This document shows positions 16,901 to 25,565 of a stretch of DNA of 49,839 nucleotides, piece after piece. This stretch comes from JAQBRD01 sp041158765. GTDB taxonomy: Bacteria > Patescibacteriota > Minisyncoccia > Phycocordibacterales > PALSA-1337. The notes under the pieces are model-generated. The model made no database searches and was not told the DNA's origin. It saw only the letters and a list, made by a program, of their open reading frames with translations. The position numbers and the translations under genes were made by a program. The stretch lies in NCBI GenBank assembly GCA_041158765.1, contig JBEBAU010000032.1:1-49839 (forward strand), written 5' to 3'. Position 1 is the first letter of the stretch. Every line of letters begins with the position of its first letter.

Positions 16901-17305
16901 CGGCCCACTAATTGACTCGTGTGTCCAGATGGTTCCACCTTCACGGAACTTGAACGTGACGATAAAAAATGCTGCGCGTCGAGTCCCCCTAAAAAACGCG
17001 AACGAGACTTCAAGATACGGCAACTTCTGAACCTGGCGAATGTGTGTTTGCGTTCGATTCGCTCTGACAGTTGCGGCCTTCCATGCGAGCACGAAGCCAC
17101 GGTCAAAAAAATACCCTTCATTAGTGGCAATCTCATTGAGCCCTGCGCTGACAAAATTAACCGAAAATATTTTGCTAGACGGATTGAATCCGCGTCTCCG
17201 AGTGTAATTCACCAATGCCGTTTCAAATCTGATTGCCGAATTCAAACACGGTAGCGGAACCTCAAGAGCGCCAGGCTCCATAATGGCTGTATGCTTAACG
17301 ATCAT
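16889..17305 (-). CDS. Unrecognised 138-residue protein
   Basis: Not recognised. It is rich in Arg and aromatic residues, with no clear signal peptide or membrane helix; the second half alternates hydrophobic and charged residues (LEVSFAFFRGTRRAAFFIV and similar), suggesting beta strands. A longer frame starts at 17317, but ATG 17305 is preferred because AAAGGA lies 5-6 bases before it. It has its own promoter (17344-17372) and a terminator that overlaps its stop, and its base composition matches the phosphatase genes rather than the AT-rich neighbours. That it is a real gene follows from this complete transcription unit rather than from homology. Confidence 0.6.
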   Translation of the reverse strand: MIVKHTAIMEPGALEVPLPCLNSAIRFETALVNYTRRRGFNPSSKIFSVNFVSAGLNEIATNEGYFFDRGFVLAWKAATVRANRTQTHIRQVQKLPYLEVSFAFFRGTRRAAFFIVTFKFREGGTIWTHESISGPKTK

Positions 17306-17343
17306 GTTTCCTTTCAAATGTCTACACGCGTAGAACTAGGTTG

Positions 17344-17372
17344 ATTAAACCATTAAATGACTTATAAGTCAA
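17344..17372 (-). promoter_or_regulatory. Sigma-70 promoter with overlapping palindrome
   Basis: Minus strand: TTGACT (372-367), 17-base spacer, TTTAAT (349-344) preceded by TGG. The perfect 14-base palindrome TGACTTATAAGTCA (17358-17371) covers the -35 box and part of the spacer and could be an operator. Confidence 0.65.
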
Positions 17373-17384
17373 AAAGATTTGACA

Positions 17385-17633
17385 CTATGTACGATGCGAA
17401 CAACCTGCCCAACAACATGGGCGTCGTTTTCCTTTTTTGAGATCTTCACAAAGTCGAGTGATATGTGCTGTTCGTGTCGCTTCTTTTTTCACACTTATTA
17501 TCCAGCAAATCCATTCATTACGAGCAAGTGGTGTGAGTTCGTTCCATGTGCCACAAACTCCCTTGTTTGATTCAAGAACGATTCGTAGATCTTTTGGTAT
17601 TGTATGAGCGACTCCGGGAGAGATGGTTTTCAT
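17385..17633 (-). CDS. Short YdeI/OmpD-associated-like protein
   Basis: 82 residues. The pattern VP/IPKDLR, then a T/F-x-x-L-x-P-x-x-R-x-x-W-x-x-W-I segment, K-x-x-T-R-x-x-R/HI and a closing GKR matches the C-terminal half of YdeI-family proteins, which occur widely and have no firm biochemical role. The protein ends in KRRPCCWAGCSHR, where two adjacent Cys, a third Cys and a His could bind a metal. The usual N-terminal YdeI domain is absent, so this is the compact form. No clear promoter was identified upstream. Confidence 0.75.
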   Translation of the reverse strand: MKTISPGVAHTIPKDLRIVLESNKGVCGTWNELTPLARNEWICWIISVKKEATRTAHITRLCEDLKKGKRRPCCWAGCSHRT

Positions 17634-17713
17634 TGGTGGGTCTATTACGTGGCTTTAGAACTTATGATAACAGAAAATATATCAATACAGATATTGAAGT
17701 GTTAACTATATTA

Positions 17714-18490
17714 TTAAAAAATTTCTAATTTTATAGTAGCCAATTTTTTGTGGGCCGCAGACACCTCAGACAATTGTCTTTTCCTTTTTTCAACGAATTC
17801 ATCTTTCATAACTACGTCTTCTTCATTTTTCTGTTTAGTATTGTAAATAAAATCAACTGGTACTGAAACAATTCGAGCGCCATATCTTAAAGCTAATGAG
17901 GGTGCGTATTGAGGTATATAATTGTCTACTATTTTTCCTTCACCAATATCAATTGGTTTCATTGTAGTTACATACTTTATTGCATCCTTTGAATACGCAA
18001 TAGGTCCAAAATAACAATCGAGGTCAGATCTATGAATGAGTTCAGCTAGCTCCTTGTTTCCTGCTTGTTCAGATTGAATTTGAAATGCTGGATACGACCT
18101 CCAAGAAGTTTCTGTGCGGAATGGAATAGAAATGTCAGCTTGACCTTTGATTATTGGTTCAACGATCTGTGGAATTAATCGAACAATATCATCCTTCTCA
18201 GGTTCTAACCAAACAACTGCTTTATAACCATTTTCATCACATTCCTTCTTGCTAAGTAAGAAAATTTCTCTACGAGAATTTCCAAATCCTTTTTCTGTTT
18301 GTTTATAGACAATTGCACCTAAACATTTAAAATCATTTGGTATATTAAGTTCATCAGGTGAATCATCTAATACAATAATTTTATATCCGGCTGCAACAGC
18401 ATTTTTAATTGTCTCGAGTGCTATTTTATATCTAAGCAACTCTTTATTTGAGTAAAAAGTTGCAGTCAGTAGCACAACGTCTTTGTTCAT
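17714..18490 (-). CDS. Glycosyltransferase-like (GT-A fold) protein
   Basis: 258 residues. It opens with a strand and helix (VVLLTATFYSNKELL), then IIVLDDSPDEL, GFGNSRREIFL and VVWLEPEKDDI, which resembles the nucleotide-sugar region and metal-binding acidic motif of GT-A (family 2-type) enzymes. A later SDLDCYFGP segment could be part of the acceptor site. There is no membrane segment, so it would be cytoplasmic. The DXD motif is not standard (W-x-E-x-E-x-D-D), and a related nucleotidyl-transfer role cannot be ruled out. The gene is AT-rich and stands alone between the YdeI-like gene and tRNA-Glu. Confidence 0.55.
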   Translation of the reverse strand: MNKDVVLLTATFYSNKELLRYKIALETIKNAVAAGYKIIVLDDSPDELNIPNDFKCLGAIVYKQTEKGFGNSRREIFLLSKKECDENGYKAVVWLEPEKDDIVRLIPQIVEPIIKGQADISIPFRTETSWRSYPAFQIQSEQAGNKELAELIHRSDLDCYFGPIAYSKDAIKYVTTMKPIDIGEGKIVDNYIPQYAPSLALRYGARIVSVPVDFIYNTKQKNEEDVVMKDEFVEKRKRQLSEVSAAHKKLATIKLEIF

Positions 18491-18543
18491 ATATTAGTAC
18501 AATTTTATACCAAGAATGTTCACACCATTCACGAGGTTCACAC

Positions 18544-18618
18544 TGGTGACCCCACGGAGAGTCGAACTCCGCTTAACGGATTGAAAACCCGCTGTCCTAA
18601 CCGATAGACGATGGGGCC
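18544..18618 (-). tRNA. tRNA-Glu (anticodon TTC)
   Basis: Full cloverleaf on the minus strand: acceptor GGCCCCA with TGGGGTC, anticodon loop TTTTCAA (anticodon TTC), T arm CGGAG-TTCGACT-CTCCG. CCA is encoded at the 3' end. Confidence 0.95.
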
Positions 18619-18633
18619 GTCTGTAGCCAAAAT

Positions 18634-18662
18634 ACTATAGCAACTTTTTAGGATTTTGGCAA
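18634..18662 (-). promoter_or_regulatory. Promoter of tRNA-Glu
   Basis: Minus strand: TTGCCA (662-657), 17-base spacer, TATAGT (639-634) with TGC before it, 15 bases upstream of the tRNA. Confidence 0.75.
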
Positions 18663-18801
18663 AAAATAAGGGGTATGCCAGGTTTTTCAAATAGTGAGAA
18701 ATAGCACATGAATAAACAATAACAATTAAGTATGTATGTCAATACTAGGGACATTGGAAAATCTGCTATAGTAATTTCTGTTGAAAGTTGAAAGAAAAAT
18801 C

Positions 18802-18874
18802 GCGCGGTTAGCTCAGTTGGTAGAGCATTCCCTTGACGTGGGAAGGGTCAGAGGTTCGAATCCTCTATCGCGCA
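18802..18874 (+). tRNA. tRNA-Val (anticodon GAC)
   Basis: Acceptor GCGCGGT with ATCGCGC, D arm GCTC/GAGC, anticodon stem TTCCC/GGGAA with loop TTGACGT (anticodon GAC), T arm AGAGG/CCTCT. CCA is not encoded. An extended -10 TGC TATAGT lies at 767-772 of this kilobase. Confidence 0.95.
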
Positions 18875-18885
18875 CAAAGACTTAT

Positions 18886-19803
18886 ATGTCATTTGAATCA
18901 AAACCACAAGATAGTTTCGAAAATACTGATCTAAATAAAGAACATTTGAAAGAAAGTTTTGGCGTCGCTTTGTGCGCTAAGCTAAAAGATGGAAGTACCG
19001 CACAACTATCAGAACAGATCGATTTTGTTGAGAAAATGCGGCCGTCTGCCATACAGTTTGATTTCAGAAATAGAACATTGGAAGAAATACAGCAATCAAA
19101 GCAATCGCTGCATCAATTAGTTGAGCGTAATCCTAATATGAGACTCTCTATACACGGAGAAACACCAAAAATCAACGAGAGTGATTTATCAATTAAAAAT
19201 TTAGAGCGAATAGCATTCGAACTGAACTTGGTAGATGATCTCAAAACTGAATCATTCACTATTCACCCACCATCAATTAATACCAAGCTATTTCAAGAAG
19301 CTTCAGAAGAAATACGCGAAAAAATCTTAGAAAATTATTCTACTCCATTTGTTAATCAAATTATTCATACAATTAACTTGGGTCAAACTTTATGTATAGC
19401 AATTGAAAATATGCCTACAAAGGGTGAGGAGGGTTCTTTTGGACAAACCCCAGAAGAATTGAAGGTCTTACTATCAAGTATTGAGGCTCGACTAGTTGAA
19501 AGTGGAATTGATCAACAAACAAGTAGCGAACATATTGGTATTACGCTGGACATCAATCACGCACTTCATGGAGTTGACCCCGAGGAATATGAACAAAAAT
19601 TAACTGAATGGTTCGTACAATTAAAAAACGATATCAAAGTTATTCACCTCTATACACCATCTGAAATGGGAAATGATATTGAAAATAAACATAACCTAGT
19701 GCTTGATCTTGCAGCTAAATATAGTCCGGATACACAATTATTCTTGGAGAGTAAACAAAATTTGGAGACTACTGAGAATATATATAAAACAATCAAGACT
19801 TAA
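18886..19803 (+). CDS. Xylose isomerase-like/AP endonuclease 2-type TIM-barrel protein
   Basis: 305 residues starting at the ATG 12 bases after tRNA-Val; a longer open frame runs back through the tRNA and is spurious. Strand-end motifs fit the sugar-isomerase/endonuclease IV TIM barrel: RLSIHGE, FTIHPPS, CIAIENMP, ITLDINHAL, VIHLYTPS and LFLESK, whose Glu, His and Asp residues would bind metals. Family members are endonuclease IV and sugar isomerases or epimerases; the missing canonical endonuclease IV signatures make a sugar enzyme or an uncharacterised one likelier. It is probably transcribed together with the tRNA, since no separate promoter is evident. Confidence 0.7.
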   Translation: MSFESKPQDSFENTDLNKEHLKESFGVALCAKLKDGSTAQLSEQIDFVEKMRPSAIQFDFRNRTLEEIQQSKQSLHQLVERNPNMRLSIHGETPKINESDLSIKNLERIAFELNLVDDLKTESFTIHPPSINTKLFQEASEEIREKILENYSTPFVNQIIHTINLGQTLCIAIENMPTKGEEGSFGQTPEELKVLLSSIEARLVESGIDQQTSSEHIGITLDINHALHGVDPEEYEQKLTEWFVQLKNDIKVIHLYTPSEMGNDIENKHNLVLDLAAKYSPDTQLFLESKQNLETTENIYKTIKT

Positions 19804-19845
19804 CCTGATTTATACATATCACACAGATCCCAAACACGAGGAGTG

Positions 19846-20061
19846 CTATTTCAAAACAAAGAAATACACAACGCAGCCAGCAATTGCGAAGTTCACGAAC
19901 ACAACACCAAGAAGAATAGCCTTCACAGCGGTTTCGCTCTGCGCAATACCAGCACGCATAAGCCAACCTGACATACCTCCCGCTTGATTAGCAACAGGAT
20001 TTGCCCCATGTGAAAATCCACGGAGAGCTTCTGTTTCGGAATCGAATTCTATATTTGACAT
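19846..20061 (-). CDS. Small single-helix membrane protein
   Basis: 71 residues, unrecognised. An acidic and Gly/Ala-rich N-terminal part is followed by a membrane helix at about 46-69 (AILLGVVFVNFAIAGCVVYFF). Start at 20061 is supported by TGA TATACT (20068-20073, minus strand) ending 7 bases before the ATG. It is divergent from tsaD, and the two short promoters lie within 60 bases. Confidence 0.65.
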   Translation of the reverse strand: MSNIEFDSETEALRGFSHGANPVANQAGGMSGWLMRAGIAQSETAVKAILLGVVFVNFAIAGCVVYFFVLK

Positions 20062-20103
20062 GTGTATAGTATATCATGAATAGAATTTGTGAACATGTTC
20101 TGC

Positions 20104-20109
20104 TATAGT
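20104..20109 (+). promoter_or_regulatory. Extended -10 box of tsaD (leaderless type)
   Basis: TGC TATAGT ends 7 bases before the ATG at 20116. Confidence 0.55.
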
Positions 20110-20115
20110 GGCATC

Positions 20116-21417
20116 ATGATAACCCTTGGTATCGAGACAAGTTGCGATGAAACGGCTCTAGCACTCATCGAAACACGAGCAAAGACAGATGAAAATACCC
20201 GAGCAACAGCTGGAACTGAGTATCGGATACTCGCACAAACAGTCTTTTCTCAAATAGATATCCATGCAGTATATGGTGGTGTTTTTCCCGTACTTGCCAA
20301 GCGTGAACATGCCAAACGTCTCGCTCCACTTCTAGAGCACATTCTCACTGAATCCAACATCGCAACATCTCCACTTTCAACAACACCCGAATCACTCAAT
20401 GCTCGCAAAAAAATCCTCACTGATATTCTTTCAGAAAAAGAATCAGACCTACTCGACACTCTCGTCAATTCTCCTATTGGCAATTCCCTGCTTAGTGTCC
20501 GCCCTGCAATAGATCAGATAGCGGTAACTCGTGGACCTGGGCTTGAACCTGCACTTTGGGTTGGAGTTAACTTTGCACGAGTACTTGGTCTCATCTGGAA
20601 TATTCCTGTAATTGGCATGAATCACATGGAGGGACATATCGTCGGCTCACTTCTACCAGATGCCAAAACAAAAAGCACAGGCTCAAAAAACGCTGATACT
20701 TTTTCACCCCTTCATTCAATACAATATCCAGCACTCGCACTCCTTATTAGTGGCGGACATACAGAACTTGTTGAAGTCCAATCTATCGGTTCATACAAAA
20801 TCGTCGGCGCGACACTTGATGATGCTGTCGGCGAAGCATATGACAAAGTGGCTCGCATGATGAATATTCCATATCCGGGAGGACCTGTGATAGCTCGACT
20901 TGCGGAACAAGCACGCGGTCGTAAAAATCCCATCATTCTCCCCCGCCCAATGCTTCATTCACCTGATATCAACTTCTCTTTTTCAGGATTGAAAACATCA
21001 GTTCTCTATCTTATTGAAAAATTGAAAAAATCTGCTAGCGGTAATGAAATAGACGCAACAACAATTGAAAATATCGCACTTGCTTTCGAAGATGCTGTCA
21101 CTGAAGTGCTCGTCACAAAAACCGCAAAAGCGCTCGATAGCACAGGTGCAACAACTCTTATTGTCGGAGGTGGAGTAAGTGCTAATGCACATATACGACT
21201 CGCTCTTGAGCAACTCGCACACGAGCGTGCGATACCAATACTCATGCCACCCGCTGGTGTATCTGGTGACAATGCACTCATGATCGCTCTTGCTGGAGCA
21301 CTCTCCGCCACTGCTACCGAGACGGCACCGGCACCAATTTCAAATAAAGAAAAAGCAGCATCTTTCGACGCTGCTTCTTCTGCTCCAATTATTGCTGAGG
21401 GTAATTTGTCGCTCTAA
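20116..21417 (+). CDS. tsaD: tRNA N6-threonylcarbamoyladenosine synthase subunit TsaD, extended form
   Basis: 433 residues from ATG 20116 (an upstream ATG at 20089 lies before the -10 box). TsaD transfers threonylcarbamoyl to A37 of ANN-decoding tRNAs. Motifs: GIETSCDETA at the start, NHMEGH with the metal-binding His pair, LLISGGHTEL, GEAYDKVARM, PGGP, FSFSGLKT, GGGVSANAHIR and SGDNALMIA. Relatives are usually about 340 residues; here about 60 extra lie between AKREHAKRLAPLL and IAVTRGPGLEP, about 20 come just after HMEGH, and a Ser/Ala-rich tail is added. The core is intact, so it should be active. The TsaB and TsaE partners are not in the window. Confidence 0.96.
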   Translation: MITLGIETSCDETALALIETRAKTDENTRATAGTEYRILAQTVFSQIDIHAVYGGVFPVLAKREHAKRLAPLLEHILTESNIATSPLSTTPESLNARKKILTDILSEKESDLLDTLVNSPIGNSLLSVRPAIDQIAVTRGPGLEPALWVGVNFARVLGLIWNIPVIGMNHMEGHIVGSLLPDAKTKSTGSKNADTFSPLHSIQYPALALLISGGHTELVEVQSIGSYKIVGATLDDAVGEAYDKVARMMNIPYPGGPVIARLAEQARGRKNPIILPRPMLHSPDINFSFSGLKTSVLYLIEKLKKSASGNEIDATTIENIALAFEDAVTEVLVTKTAKALDSTGATTLIVGGGVSANAHIRLALEQLAHERAIPILMPPAGVSGDNALMIALAGALSATATETAPAPISNKEKAASFDAASSAPIIAEGNLSL

Positions 21418-21437
21418 TATATTCTATCGAACAACTA

Positions 21438-23798
21438 TTACTGTGGGAGCTGACACATTGTTGAAGTGAGATCATTCCAGAGATTTCGGAAGAAATTAAG
21501 AATGCCTCCGTTGATTGCACTTGAAACATTGGCAGTATTATCTTCGTTGAGCGCTTCAGTAGTTGTTGCGATTGCAAGAACTTCTTCTGAGCTAGAAGCT
21601 GTATCTGTTCCACCAATAAGTGCCACCTGAGTTACTTCACCTGCATCAGGAGTTTCCTGATTGAAAACAGTTTCAGGGTTTGGCACAAGCACAACTTCTG
21701 AACCGTAGAAGATTGCTGAACCGAGTCGAGCAACTGGACGAACATAGTAGGTCTTTGTTGGATCGAAGGTTACCTGAGTACCATGACCTGTGCTCAATGA
21801 GTCGAAGTCAGTACCGAAGTCATATCCGAAGTGTGCAAGTGCTGGATTGTAATTTGGTTGAGATGTAAGACCGTATACGAAGAGTCCTTCAGCTGCAGGA
21901 GATGTTGTGAATGAAAGCCAGAAATTATTGCCGGTAAGTGCTGAGATAGTAAGTGGGCTCATGCTGAATGAAGAACCACCACGTGATCCACCGCTTGAAC
22001 CGCCACTTGAGCCACCGCTAGTTGGTGCTGGGCTTGTTGGTGTAGTAGATGTGCCTTCAGTAGGAGGTGTTGATGTTGCGTCTGTGGTTGTAGTAGCTGT
22101 AGATGTTGCTGTGTAGACGAGCATACAAAGATATGATGCTCCGCCAACTGCAGTAATATCACAGTCTCCAAGAGCAATAGCGTCGAAGCCAAATGCTGCT
22201 TGTGGAGTAACAACAACGTGATCATCACGATTGATTACAAGTGGATTCATATATCCATCAATGTTCACAACTGGTGTGGCACCATTGATTGAAACAAGTC
22301 CTGCTGAACCTGCTGGAGCTCCGGGAATTGCAATCTGGAGGCTTGATGTAGCAGCACCAGTGTCTATTACAGCTACTGTTGGAACGACGACAACGACACG
22401 AGAAACTGTCGCCATGAGATTGTTACTATCAGTTACAGTGTAGAGGAGTGTTGTTGTGCCGAGCTTTGAGGTATCGAGGAAAGTTCCTTCTACGTTATTA
22501 CCACCAGTTCGTACGATTGAAGATGTAATATCAGTACCGGTTGCATCTACTGCAATAGCACCTGGATCAACAAAAGGTTGATTCACTGCGATAAAGAGTG
22601 GGTTTGCACCGAGAAGTGCGAGTGTAGGACCTACGACTTCACCAGTTCCTGCATTACCACAATCAGAAGCATCGTATGTGAACTTATAAAGAAGTCCTGC
22701 TGGATTTGTAGCGTAATCAGTTTCTGCACGGCCCTCATTTCGTACTACGAATGTAAGGGTGTTTGTACCGTTCTTGAAAACTGAAGGATTAACTGTCCAA
22801 ACCTGAGGATCAATGTCGAGGAATGATTGCAAGTTTGCAGTACCTCCAATTACCGTACCGTTGAGATATACTGTGTAATTATTGTCGGCAGCTATTTCAA
22901 GTAAACCGCTATTCACAGCACCGCTTATAGCGAATTCTTTTGTGAAAGTGTAGGTTTCATCTTGTGTAGCATCCTGAACTTGTGCTGTCTTCCAAATCCA
23001 AGTAGCACCTGGAATTAATGTAGCCCAATAATCTGATATGAATGCAGCCTCAGTTACATTACCATCAACGGTTGTTGTTGTATCACTTAGGATTGTTGAA
23101 GTGGTATTAGTACAAACAAGTGGCATAGGATCAACAGTGACAGTAACTGAAGCAGTCATTTCACCTGTATTTGTAACAGTAGTTGTACCGGTGAGATCAA
23201 TAGAACCTGTGAGAGTGTAGTTACCCGCTGTATTTCCATCATATGAAGTTGTATCCCATATAACTGGAAAGCTTACTACAGAGCTATCGCTCAATGTAAC
23301 ATCAAGATTTGCTGGCAAAGTAAGGCTTGATGAAGCTGTTCCATAATTCACATTGAATGCAGCAACCGGAGCGATACTTGAGATGTTAACGCTTGTCACC
23401 ACCTCAGAAATCACGAATGGTACAAATGTGCTTGTACAATTTTGCACGAAAGTAATGGTATCAGATTCACAAACAGTAAATCGAATAGTCGGTGTACCAG
23501 CAATTGATGTGTCGAGAACATCATTTGGTTGAATTTCACCAAGAATATCGTTTATTGGATCAGAATTAACCACAGTGAAATTTGCTGGATTAGCAGCATA
23601 TGCCACCAAGTCGAATGAATCGCCTACATTCAAAGCAATTGGAGTAGTTCCATTCCATGTAAGTGCTGGAATACCTTCTGCTTGTGCAACAGAAGCAAAA
23701 ATTGGTGCTTGTACTGAAAGTCCGATCATCGAGACCATAACTGCTGTTCCGATGAATCGATTTGCAACCTCGAGAATTCGTGATTTGAATTGCATCAT
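21438..23798 (-). CDS. Secreted surface protein with Ig-like domains
   Basis: 786 residues. An N-terminal signal segment (hydrophobic at about 17-35, ending near SVAQAEG) implies export. Then follow an Ig-like part, a BIg_4-like domain at about 150-225, a beta-rich segment at about 245-380 with LNGTVIGG and TNTLTFVVRN that resembles galactose-binding-type sheets, a DUF5011-like Ig domain at about 390-470 (FVDPGAIAVD, YTVTDSNN), a Thr/Ser/Pro and Gly/Ser linker near 565-610, and a last beta-rich domain. No sortase motif was seen. A cell-surface adhesin or S-layer-type role is plausible but not shown. It converges on tsaD, 20 bases apart. Confidence 0.75.
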   Translation of the reverse strand: MMQFKSRILEVANRFIGTAVMVSMIGLSVQAPIFASVAQAEGIPALTWNGTTPIALNVGDSFDLVAYAANPANFTVVNSDPINDILGEIQPNDVLDTSIAGTPTIRFTVCESDTITFVQNCTSTFVPFVISEVVTSVNISSIAPVAAFNVNYGTASSSLTLPANLDVTLSDSSVVSFPVIWDTTSYDGNTAGNYTLTGSIDLTGTTTVTNTGEMTASVTVTVDPMPLVCTNTTSTILSDTTTTVDGNVTEAAFISDYWATLIPGATWIWKTAQVQDATQDETYTFTKEFAISGAVNSGLLEIAADNNYTVYLNGTVIGGTANLQSFLDIDPQVWTVNPSVFKNGTNTLTFVVRNEGRAETDYATNPAGLLYKFTYDASDCGNAGTGEVVGPTLALLGANPLFIAVNQPFVDPGAIAVDATGTDITSSIVRTGGNNVEGTFLDTSKLGTTTLLYTVTDSNNLMATVSRVVVVVPTVAVIDTGAATSSLQIAIPGAPAGSAGLVSINGATPVVNIDGYMNPLVINRDDHVVVTPQAAFGFDAIALGDCDITAVGGASYLCMLVYTATSTATTTTDATSTPPTEGTSTTPTSPAPTSGGSSGGSSGGSRGGSSFSMSPLTISALTGNNFWLSFTTSPAAEGLFVYGLTSQPNYNPALAHFGYDFGTDFDSLSTGHGTQVTFDPTKTYYVRPVARLGSAIFYGSEVVLVPNPETVFNQETPDAGEVTQVALIGGTDTASSSEEVLAIATTTEALNEDNTANVSSAINGGILNFFRNLWNDLTSTMCQLPQ

Positions 23799-23995
23799 AA
23801 AATTGGTAATTTTGGATTAATTAATTGTTTTCAGACCTAAATTAGCGGGTAGTGCTAATAGATAAAGTCTATCATAAAGAAAAGCATTTGTCAATGCTCT
23901 CCCCTCATATATATACATTATCCTATATTGAAAAAGGTATTTCAAGACATCTACGATTTCCACGGCTTCAATTAGCCCGAAAATCACCTCCGTAG

Positions 23996-24001
23996 TATAA
24001 T
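23996..24001 (+). promoter_or_regulatory. -10 box of the PrsW-like gene (leaderless type)
   Basis: Perfect TATAAT ending 9 bases before the ATG at 24010. Confidence 0.55.
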
Positions 24002-24009
24002 TACATGGT

Positions 24010-24765
24010 ATGGGTCTCACGCACTTCATGTATGCATTACTTACCGGAATTATTCCGCCATTACTCTGGCTTTGGTTTTGGTTGCGTGAAGACAATCTCC
24101 ATCCGGAGCCTCGACGAATGATTTTTGGAGCATTTCTCATGGGAATGGGCGCGGTTATTCTTTCAGTTATTTTGCAGAGTATTGCAAATCCATTTTTTGG
24201 AAATAGCGCAAGTGACATCGAATACAAATACATCACATTCGCAGCAATCGAAGAATGCGCCAAATTCCTCGCTGCGTATTTTATTGCTTTTCATTCTCGT
24301 AAAATATTCGATGAACCAACTGATGCGCTCATCTATTTGATTACGGTTGCGCTTGGCTTCGCTGCACTTGAGAATACCCTCTTCGTTATGAAGTCATTTT
24401 ATTCTGGAAATGTCTTCGTTGGTGATATTTTGCAAGGTGTCACAACAGGAAATCTCCGTTTCATCGGAGCGACGATTCTCCACACAATTTCATCCGCTTG
24501 CGTCGGCCTAGGACTTGGACTTTTGTTCTATCACAAGCATTTTGTGCGATTTTTGGGCGCAATCGTAGGTCTCGGCGGCGCAATTGCTTTGCACTCAGCG
24601 TTTAATTTGTCTATAATGACAGTATCGTCATCTGACACAATCGGCACTCTGAAAATATTCGCATGGGTTTGGGCTGGTGCTATCATTCTTATGATGTTTT
24701 TTGAAGAGGTGAAAGCCGTGAAGCCAAAATCGCGAATCGAAAGTCCCCCAATGCGACCGTACTAA
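24010..24765 (+). CDS. PrsW-family intramembrane protease
   Basis: 251 residues with about seven or eight hydrophobic helices. The PrsW signatures are present: an EE-x-x-K motif (IEECAKF, near residue 80), GFAALEN, RFIGATILHT and ALHSAFN, whose Glu and His residues form the proposed metal site. PrsW cleaves anti-sigma factors in Bacillus; the target here is unknown, and no anti-sigma gene is visible. A perfect -10 box sits just before the ATG. It is divergent from the surface-protein gene, with about 210 bases between. Confidence 0.85.
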   Translation: MGLTHFMYALLTGIIPPLLWLWFWLREDNLHPEPRRMIFGAFLMGMGAVILSVILQSIANPFFGNSASDIEYKYITFAAIEECAKFLAAYFIAFHSRKIFDEPTDALIYLITVALGFAALENTLFVMKSFYSGNVFVGDILQGVTTGNLRFIGATILHTISSACVGLGLGLLFYHKHFVRFLGAIVGLGGAIALHSAFNLSIMTVSSSDTIGTLKIFAWVWAGAIILMMFFEEVKAVKPKSRIESPPMRPY

Positions 24766-24794
24766 TAGCAACTAAGCTTTTTTATAAAAAATAT

Positions 24795-25325
24795 ATGGCA
24801 AAAGAAAAAAAATCATTTTTTGAAAGACTCACCGGCACTGTCAAAATCAGCTCTGGAGAACAGGGAGATGCATTTGAGCGACCAACAAAAGAGACCATGT
24901 CAGCACGTGGTGACAAGAAGCACCTTTCAGTTGGATCAATTGGAGTAATGCCTGAGGATGATATTTGGTCAAACGAAATCGCAGAAGTGGTAAGTGATGC
25001 GGAACTTACTGTTGATGTGTATCAGACAGCAGATGCTATCACCATCAAGAGCATGATTGCTGGTGTTCGTCCTGAAGATCTCGATATCAATATCACTCGC
25101 GATATGGTGACAATTAAGGGCTCTCGAGAAGAAGAGCGTGTTGTACGAGAAGATGATTATTTTGTGAAAGAACTCTATTGGGGATCTTTTTCACGCACGA
25201 TTTCACTTCCTGAAGAAATTGACGTTGATGAAAGCGAAGCCATCGAGAAGCACGGCCTCCTCATCCTCAAACTTCCTAAGCTCGACAAAAAACGCCAGTC
25301 TAAGCTCAAGGTGAAGACGATATAG
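24795..25325 (+). CDS. Hsp20/alpha-crystallin small heat shock protein
   Basis: 176 residues. After a charged N-terminal arm of about 70 residues comes the alpha-crystallin domain: ELTVDVYQTADAITIKSMI, GVRPEDLDINITRDMVTIKG, FVKELYWGSFSRTISLPEEI, then HGLLILKLPK. It lacks a clear I-x-I/V tail motif after the domain, ending KLKVKTI, where V-K-T-I may serve. It is an ATP-independent chaperone. It follows the PrsW-like gene by 29 bases and may share its transcript; a strong terminator follows. Confidence 0.93.
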   Translation: MAKEKKSFFERLTGTVKISSGEQGDAFERPTKETMSARGDKKHLSVGSIGVMPEDDIWSNEIAEVVSDAELTVDVYQTADAITIKSMIAGVRPEDLDINITRDMVTIKGSREEERVVREDDYFVKELYWGSFSRTISLPEEIDVDESEAIEKHGLLILKLPKLDKKRQSKLKVKTI

Positions 25326-25352
25326 CTTATTGCCATAGCGTTTCCAAAAAAC

Positions 25353-25390
25353 AAAAACTCCGTTCATATCGAACGGAGTTTTTGTTTTCT
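25353..25390 (+). terminator. Rho-independent terminator after hsp20
   Basis: AAAAACTCCGTTC pairs with GAACGGAGTTTTT around ATATC, then GTTTTCTATTTT. Confidence 0.9.
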
Positions 25391-25409
25391 ATTTTATGCT
25401 GCCTCTTTG

Positions 25410-25485
25410 TGGTGCCAAGGACCAGAGTCGAACTGGTGACCCTTCCCTCTTCAGGGGAATGCTCTACCAACTGAGCTACCTTGGC
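25410..25485 (-). tRNA. tRNA-Phe (anticodon GAA)
   Basis: Minus strand: acceptor GCCAAGG with CCTTGGC, anticodon loop CTGAAGA (anticodon GAA), T arm ACCAG/CTGGT. CCA is encoded. Confidence 0.95.
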
Positions 25486-25565
25486 GAATTTCGCACATCG
25501 AAATTCGGATCAAAATATTTCTTTTGGCGAAGCCTAAAGAAATTTTTGATCAAATTTTCAAAAAA

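Noticed and set aside
18781..18885. Upstream extension of the TIM-barrel gene, starting before tRNA-Val
   Set aside because: It translates straight through a complete tRNA; the ATG at 18886 fits the protein family.
20089..20115. Earlier start for tsaD
   Set aside because: The added residues precede the -10 box and the family's conserved N-terminal strand.
23817..24263. 148-codon minus-strand frame
   Set aside because: It lies opposite the PrsW-like gene and its promoter; no recognisable protein features.
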